A stretch of 17,518 nt of DNA. It comes from Candidatus Gastranaerophilales bacterium. GTDB taxonomy: Bacteria > Cyanobacteriota > Vampirovibrionia > Gastranaerophilales > Gastranaerophilaceae. Below the pieces are notes generated by a model, which worked only from the letters and a program-made list of their open reading frames with translations, was not told the DNA's origin and did not search any database. Below, one piece after another: positions 12,879-17,518 of the stretch (position 1 is the first letter of the stretch; every line of letters starts with the position of its first letter). Made by a program: the position numbers and the translations under genes. The stretch is taken from contig CANROV010000023.1 in the NCBI GenBank assembly GCA_947632315.1, positions 1 through 17,518 of the forward strand, given 5' to 3'.

Positions 12879-13912
12879 AAATGAAGTCGTTGCAATACTA
12901 TTCTCCGTTAAATGTAAAATATGAAGAAGTGGAAATAAGAGATCCAAAGGAAGGCGAAGTACAAGTTAAAATAATGGCTGCTTTAACTTGCGGTACTGAT
13001 GTAAAAACATACAGAAGAGGTCATCCCGTACTGATAAAAAAGACACCGTCAGGTTTTGGACATGAATTTTCGGGAATAATAACGAAAATCGGAAAAAATG
13101 TATATGGCTTTAATGTCGGAGATAGAGTAGTCTCAGCTAATTCAGCACCTTGCGGTGAATGTTTCTTCTGCAAAAGAGGAGAATATAACCTTTGTGAACA
13201 TTTAGAATTTTTAAACGGGGCATATGCTGAATATATAAACATACCTAAGTCAATAGTAAAACGGAATCTGCTTCATATACCCGATAATTTAAGTTATGAA
13301 AAAGCTGCATTTGCCGAGCCTTTGGCAAATGTAGTACATGGTATAGAACGCACGGGAATAAAAGCAGGTCAAACGGTAGGCGTTGTTGGTATAGGCCCTA
13401 TAGGACTTATGTTTGTTAAACTTGCAAAATTAAAAGGCGCAAGAGTAATAGCGGCAGGCAGAAATCCGTTAAAATTAAAATTGGCAAAAGAGTTTGGCGG
13501 TGCTGACGAAATAATTGATTTAACAAAATATAAAAATCCTGAGAAAATATTTATTGATTTTTCCGAAGGGAAAAAAGGACTTGATGTTGCAATAGAATGT
13601 GTGGGACTTCCTGAAATATGGGAAAGAATGTTTACATTTGTAAGAAGGGGCGGAATTGTCCACCTGTTTGGAGGTTGTCAGTCGGGTACATCCGTTTCAA
13701 TTGATACGAAAAGACTGCACTATGATGAAATAAAGGTAATAAGTATATTCCATCATACTCCTTTATATTTTAGAGAAGCTTTAAGATTGATTGCAGAAAA
13801 TCAAGTTCCCGTAGAAAAACTTATTACTGCAACTTCAACTCTCGAATATGCAGAAGAAGCCTTAATTAAGCATATGAACGGTAAAGCAATAAAAGTTCTT
13901 ATTAAGCCGTAA
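12875..13912 (+). CDS. zinc-dependent medium-chain dehydrogenase, possible NADP-type (second of a pair)
   Basis: This is a 345-residue MDR dehydrogenase with intact catalytic zinc ligands (Cys39 in T-C-G-T-D, His63-Glu64, Glu148) and structural zinc Cys93, Cys96, Cys99 and Cys107. The Rossmann motif is G-I-G-P-I-G (172-177), but the second strand ends A-A-G-R-N (Arg196) without an acidic residue, which in this family often signals NADP(H). It is clearly diverged from its upstream neighbour, so this is not a recent duplication. Translation is coupled through ATGA. An in-frame ATG two codons later is an alternative start. The pair might oxidise and then reduce a polyol or sugar, but the substrate is not indicated by the neighbours. 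Confidence 0.88.
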   Translation: MKMKSLQYYSPLNVKYEEVEIRDPKEGEVQVKIMAALTCGTDVKTYRRGHPVLIKKTPSGFGHEFSGIITKIGKNVYGFNVGDRVVSANSAPCGECFFCKRGEYNLCEHLEFLNGAYAEYINIPKSIVKRNLLHIPDNLSYEKAAFAEPLANVVHGIERTGIKAGQTVGVVGIGPIGLMFVKLAKLKGARVIAAGRNPLKLKLAKEFGGADEIIDLTKYKNPEKIFIDFSEGKKGLDVAIECVGLPEIWERMFTFVRRGGIVHLFGGCQSGTSVSIDTKRLHYDEIKVISIFHHTPLYFREALRLIAENQVPVEKLITATSTLEYAEEALIKHMNGKAIKVLIKP

Positions 13913-13932
13913 AACTTTTTTGACTTTTATTG

Positions 13933-13938
13933 TATAAT
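13933..13938 (+). promoter_or_regulatory. candidate -10 element for nrnA-like gene
   Basis: TATAAT in the 50-base gap lies 24 bases before the ATG at 13963; predicted start near 13945, leader about 18 bases. A TTGACT at 13920-13925 is only 7 bases upstream, too close to serve as its -35. No clear Shine-Dalgarno precedes the ATG. Confidence 0.4.
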
Positions 13939-13962
13939 TTTACATGAAGAAATATTGTAAGT

Positions 13963-14934
13963 ATGAATGATGTAAATTTAAAACTAAAAAATAAAATTGA
14001 AGAAGCGGAAAATATAATTATATTTTCACATGTCAGCCCTGACGGAGATACTTTGGGGTCAAATCTTGCATTAAGCATGATGATAGAAAAACACTTTAAT
14101 AAAAAGGTTGATTCTGTTTATGTAGGGAATTTACCTAATCTTTATTCATATCTGCCTAATTTTGATAAGTTTAAAAATGTTCAGGATATTGATATAAATA
14201 AAAAATATGATTTGGCTATTGCCGTAGATGTTGCTTCTAAGGACAGAATGGTTTTGGGTGTATCAATATATGATAATGCAAAATTCAAGGTAAATATTGA
14301 TCATCACAAAACAAATATAGGTTACGGTGATATAAGCATAGTGGACGGTGATGCGGCATGCGTGGGTATAATTTTATTTGACATATTTAAAGATTGGGGA
14401 TATGAAATAACAAAGGATGTTGCACGCTGTATATATACTTCTTTGTTGACTGATACAGGCGGGTTTAAATATGAAAGTACAACTCCCGAGGTATTTATGC
14501 TTGCGGCAGATTTAGTCAGGTATGGTGTTTCTCCCACTCATGAATTTCGTTCTTGCTATGAAACAAAACCTCAGGCGATGATTCAATTTCAAGCTTATGC
14601 TGTAAGTAATGCCGTTTTCTATAATAACGGCAGAATAGCTTTTGTTAAAATAACAAGAGCTGATATGAGTAAGTTTAATGCTTCTGATGATTATACGGAA
14701 GGTGTTGTTGAAACACTCAGAACGTCTAAAGATGTAGAAATAGCTGCAATATTAAAAGAAACAAAAGAAGGATATACTAAGGTTAGTTTAAGAAGTAAAA
14801 CAGTGGATATTATTCCTGTAGTAATGGACTTCGGCGGAGGCGGGCATAAGTTTGCTGCCGGATGTACAATAAAAAAACCTATTGCAATAGCTTTTGATAA
14901 GCTGTTACAGCGTGTTCAAAGTGAATTAAAATGA
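13963..14934 (+). CDS. nrnA: DHH/DHHA1 phosphoesterase, NrnA-like nanoRNase / pAp phosphatase
   Basis: The 323-residue protein has the four DHH-family metal motifs: H-V-S-P-D-G-D (His23, Asp27, Asp29), the Asp in V-D-V-A (Asp89), D-H-H (113-115) and L-T-D-T-G (Asp164). The C-terminal DHHA1 domain ends in the substrate-binding FGGGGHKFAAG (289-299). This matches NrnA, which degrades short oligoribonucleotides of two to five bases and removes the 3' phosphate from pAp; a cyclic-dinucleotide phosphodiesterase role is possible in the family. The conserved N terminus supports this ATG. Its stop overlaps the start of the YihY gene (ATGA), so the two are translationally coupled. Confidence 0.88.
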   Translation: MNDVNLKLKNKIEEAENIIIFSHVSPDGDTLGSNLALSMMIEKHFNKKVDSVYVGNLPNLYSYLPNFDKFKNVQDIDINKKYDLAIAVDVASKDRMVLGVSIYDNAKFKVNIDHHKTNIGYGDISIVDGDAACVGIILFDIFKDWGYEITKDVARCIYTSLLTDTGGFKYESTTPEVFMLAADLVRYGVSPTHEFRSCYETKPQAMIQFQAYAVSNAVFYNNGRIAFVKITRADMSKFNASDDYTEGVVETLRTSKDVEIAAILKETKEGYTKVSLRSKTVDIIPVVMDFGGGGHKFAAGCTIKKPIAIAFDKLLQRVQSELK

Positions 14935-15779
14935 GAAAGTATATAGAATCTCTTATAAAAAAAATAATAGAACAGGATTTTTGCGGTGTTGCTGCAGAAA
15001 TGGCTTTTTGGTTTATATTAGGGTTATTTCCGTTTCTGTTATTTTTAACCTCCTTATTTGCCTGGCTGGGGAAAAAAACATTAATTGTGCCAATACTTTC
15101 TTTTATTACGGATATAGCTCCAAAAGAGGTTTCTACATTAATAATAAATACACTAAATGAGGCAATGATATTTAAGCAGGGTACTATAGTTGCAATATTT
15201 GGACTTGTTGTAACTATTGCATTAGCTTCCAATGCTATTTTCGCAATTATTAAAGGGCTAAATAGGGCTTATGCCATAGAAGAAAACAGAAGCTTAATAT
15301 ATACAAGAGTTTTGTCGGTTATAATGGTATTCATTAATTCGCTTCTGCTTTTTTTAGCAGTTAATTTAATAGTACTGGGGAAAGTATTTTTAAATTTTAT
15401 GATTGCTTATCCGGCGTTATCAAACTTATCTTTGCAGTCAATAGATATAATATCAATAGTAAGATGGCCGGTATCATATTTTGCTCTGGCTTTTTTTGCT
15501 ATTGGTAATTATTATATGCTGCCTGCAATTGAAGGAAATGATAAAATTAAATTAAAAAGTGTTCTTCCGGGAACTCTGTTTTTCAGTTTTTTATGGATAT
15601 TGGGTTCTTGGTGTTTTTCTTTGTATTTAAGTAATTTAAATGCATATAATAAAGTTTACGGAACAATTGGAGCCGTAGCAATATTAATGGTTTGGCTTTA
15701 TTATACTTCGTTAATAATATTAATAGGCGGTGAAGTTAATTCAAGAATGTATGCAAAATTAACGGCAAAAAATAAATAA
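14931..15779 (+). CDS. YihY/BrkB-family inner membrane protein
   Basis: This 282-residue integral membrane protein belongs to the YihY (BrkB, once misnamed RNase BN) family. The family signatures are the CGVAAEMAFWFILGLFPFLL segment near residues 18-37, the S-N-A-I-F-A-I-I-K-G-L-N-R-A-Y region around 89-103, and the final YGTIGAVAILMVWLYYTSL span with I-L-I-G-G-E-V-N-S (about 243-270). About six membrane helices can be drawn. Length is typical. The biochemical role is unsettled; members have been linked to envelope lipid transport. Its place directly before a lipid acyltransferase fusion and coupled to nrnA fits an envelope role better than a nuclease role, by inference. Confidence 0.9.
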   Translation: MRKYIESLIKKIIEQDFCGVAAEMAFWFILGLFPFLLFLTSLFAWLGKKTLIVPILSFITDIAPKEVSTLIINTLNEAMIFKQGTIVAIFGLVVTIALASNAIFAIIKGLNRAYAIEENRSLIYTRVLSVIMVFINSLLLFLAVNLIVLGKVFLNFMIAYPALSNLSLQSIDIISIVRWPVSYFALAFFAIGNYYMLPAIEGNDKIKLKSVLPGTLFFSFLWILGSWCFSLYLSNLNAYNKVYGTIGAVAILMVWLYYTSLIILIGGEVNSRMYAKLTAKNK

Positions 15780-15790
15780 GGGATTAGGAT

Positions 15791-17518
15791 ATGAATATAA
15801 GTAAATTTTTGGGGCCTGTTTCAAATATTGAATTTGATAAGCTGTTTTTAGGTCAATTATTTTCACATTTTTCAGATGCGATATTGCAATTTATATTAAT
15901 TTCCATATTGATGGAAACTTTACCTGTCGCAGGTAAAGCAATAGCAATAACATTTTTTATCTTTTTACTGCCTCAATTCCTTTTTAGTCCTTTTACAGGT
16001 GCAATTTGTGATAAATTTTCAAGGAAAAAAATTCTTGCATTTAGTGCATTATATCGTTCTTTAGTTCTCTGTTTATTTATATTTTTTGTTTATTTAAAAA
16101 CAGGAGTATCAATTCAAAAAATTTATATAACCGCATTTTTATTGGGATGCGGAAGCACATTCTTTTATCCTGCAAAAATGTCAATATTGCCTAATATTGT
16201 AGAGGGTGCGCAATTAAAATTTGCTAATGCTCTTAATTCTTCGATTGGTGCTATTGCTATTCTGTTTGGCGCATTTATAGCAAACATTATAATATATAAG
16301 TCAGGAAATCTCGGTGCATTATGCTTTATAGCTTTCTGCTATTTTGTTGCTTCAATCTTTTGTTTAGCTATTAAACCTAAATTTCCTCAAAGTGCCGCAA
16401 AAATATCTAAAAAAATTACTGAAGATATGAAAATTGCATTAAACTATATAAAAGGACACAGAAGAGCTTTATATCTGGTATTGCTTTCTATTTGTATTCA
16501 ATTTATAGTTGCTGCTTTTTCAAATACATTAAATACTTTAATAACAGATTATTATCGTCTTGAATTTAGTGATTTGACATTTTTAAGAACACTGTTAGGC
16601 TTCGGAATAATATTAGGAATGGTAATAACTATATATTTGGCAAGAATTTTAAAGTTATTACATTTATTTGCGTTAGGATTTATAATATTATGCGTTGCTC
16701 TTTTCACTGCTAATTTTTGCAATTCACTTTCTATAGCGTGGAAGTGGTTAATTCCTATAGGAATAGCAGATGCTATGGTTATAGTTATGCTGGATACGGT
16801 TTTGCAAAAAGTTACTCCTGACAGGGTGAGAGGTAAAATATTCGGTTTAAATCTAACTTTAAATACATTAAGTTTTTTGATAGGAACTTTAGCAGCAATT
16901 TATTCAACTAATTACATAGAACCTTTGACAGCTTTTAAATTAATAGCAGGTATTGCATTCTTAATGGCAGGCTTTATTATGCTGTTTGATAAATCATTCA
17001 GGTATTTTATATTAAAAGCGACATTGGGGCAAATGTTTCTGTTATTGTTCAGATATAAAGTAGAAGGATTGGAAAATCTGCCCAAAAAAGGGAAAATAAT
17101 ACTTGCGGGAAATCATACCGGTCATCTTGACCCGTTTATAGTGCAGATGGCTACTAAAAGACCATTATGGTTTATAACCGGCCCTGAAGCTTTTAATGTT
17201 CCAATAATAAAATATTTTTTAAAATTCTATAATGTACTTCCTTTAAAATTCGGCAAAGGATTGGAAGCTTTAGATTCTGCCGTAAATCAATTAAATAAAG
17301 GTGAAGCTGTTATTATATTCCCTGAAGGTAAATTTACTCCGAACGGTGAAGTGTGTAAATTTAATAGGGGTGTTGGTATAATGGCGAAGCAGGCAAAATG
17401 TCCCATTGTTCCTTTTGCTATAAAAGGCGGTTTTGAAACTTGGAATAAAAAAAGAAAATTGCCTAAATTCTTTAATACTATTATAATTCAATTTGCTCAA
17501 CCGCTTTTGGATGTAGAC
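15791..17518 (+). CDS. MFS transporter fused to PlsC-type acyltransferase (3' end outside window)
   Basis: The frame from ATG at 15791 stays open to the right edge, 576 codons, so the gene is partial. AAGGGA 7 bases upstream supports the start, 11 bases after the YihY stop. Residues about 1-405 are a 10-12 helix major facilitator domain with the cytoplasmic loop G-A-I-C-D-K-F-S-R-K-K after helix 2. Residues about 420 onward are a lysophospholipid acyltransferase domain with the catalytic N-H-T-G-H-L-D (His442, Asp447; HX4D), the F-P-E-G motif (510-513) and a V-P-F-A-I-K-G-G motif IV. The order matches LplT-Aas fusions, which import lysophospholipids and re-acylate them. Whether a C-terminal AMP-ligase (acyl-ACP synthetase) domain follows cannot be seen. 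Confidence 0.9.
   Translation, partial: MNISKFLGPVSNIEFDKLFLGQLFSHFSDAILQFILISILMETLPVAGKAIAITFFIFLLPQFLFSPFTGAICDKFSRKKILAFSALYRSLVLCLFIFFVYLKTGVSIQKIYITAFLLGCGSTFFYPAKMSILPNIVEGAQLKFANALNSSIGAIAILFGAFIANIIIYKSGNLGALCFIAFCYFVASIFCLAIKPKFPQSAAKISKKITEDMKIALNYIKGHRRALYLVLLSICIQFIVAAFSNTLNTLITDYYRLEFSDLTFLRTLLGFGIILGMVITIYLARILKLLHLFALGFIILCVALFTANFCNSLSIAWKWLIPIGIADAMVIVMLDTVLQKVTPDRVRGKIFGLNLTLNTLSFLIGTLAAIYSTNYIEPLTAFKLIAGIAFLMAGFIMLFDKSFRYFILKATLGQMFLLLFRYKVEGLENLPKKGKIILAGNHTGHLDPFIVQMATKRPLWFITGPEAFNVPIIKYFLKFYNVLPLKFGKGLEALDSAVNQLNKGEAVIIFPEGKFTPNGEVCKFNRGVGIMAKQAKCPIVPFAIKGGFETWNKKRKLPKFFNTIIIQFAQPLLDVD

Noticed and set aside
11868..13912. The two dehydrogenases as a recent tandem duplication
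   Set aside because: Outside the zinc and Rossmann motifs the two sequences differ widely, including the cofactor-binding residues, so an old divergence or separate recruitment is more likely.
13920..13938. TTGACT followed by TATAAT as a complete promoter before the nrnA-like gene
   Set aside because: The hexamers are only 7 bases apart, far from the 16-18 needed; only the TATAAT is kept as a candidate.
1..17518. CRISPR arrays, tRNA/rRNA genes, insertion sequences, integrase or phage genes
   Set aside because: No regularly spaced repeats, no tRNA-like cloverleaf or conserved rRNA segment, and no transposase or integrase motif was seen on either strand.

Overview
The window is a gene-dense, strongly AT-rich bacterial chromosome segment using the standard genetic code (TGA serves as a stop). 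No rRNA, tRNA, CRISPR array, insertion sequence or phage gene is visible. All but a few genes are ordinary housekeeping genes. The likely source is a low-GC bacterium with an outer membrane. I lean towards the gut Gastranaerophilales (Melainabacteria/Vampirovibrionia), because of a secreted protein with tandem 'YG..RI.RLE' repeats and several secreted or repeat-rich proteins of unknown family. This is inference; Fusobacteriota, Brachyspira and similar AT-rich groups cannot be excluded from sequence alone.

Layout. 1-1188: a possible tail of an upstream gene, then a membrane-anchored metallophosphoesterase (+). 1200-3883 (-): an operon of a secreted TPR protein, ruvA and glycogen synthase glgA. 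4029-5203 (+): a Met-rich helical-repeat protein of unknown function and an unrecognised 50-residue ORF. 5206-5979 (-): an orphan amino-acid-type solute-binding lipoprotein. 6048-7416 (+): two secreted proteins of unknown function, the second with a hairpin covering its ribosome binding site. 7430-7455: a bidirectional terminator. 7478-8461 (-): the rpsF-ssb-rpsR operon, read from a TTG start. 8550-9581 (+): rlmN, diverging from rpsF. 9781-13912 (+): a tight run of an unknown zinc-ribbon/repeat protein, rimM, trmD (TTG start) and two medium-chain zinc dehydrogenases. 13963-17518 (+): nrnA-like DHH phosphoesterase, YihY-family membrane protein and an MFS-acyltransferase fusion that runs off the window.

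Functional themes. The centre (7.4-11.9 kb) concerns ribosome parts and rRNA/tRNA modification: S6, S18, RlmN, RimM and TrmD. The best candidate for undescribed biology is the 277-residue protein at 9781. It sits where many bacteria carry rpsP and the KH protein khpA in front of rimM-trmD. It joins a four-cysteine zinc ribbon, an Asn/Arg-rich disordered linker and two ~55-residue tandem repeats, so it may be a new RNA- or ribosome-binding factor. Secondary points of interest are the Met-rich 24-residue-repeat protein, the coupled dehydrogenase pair with apparently different cofactor preference, and several start signals with very short or no leader, TTG codons or hairpin-masked Shine-Dalgarno sequences.

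Start sites were corrected from the longest open frames where a Shine-Dalgarno sequence or family alignment decided the issue (TPR protein, rpsF, rlmN). No stretch longer than 300 bases lacks a gene.
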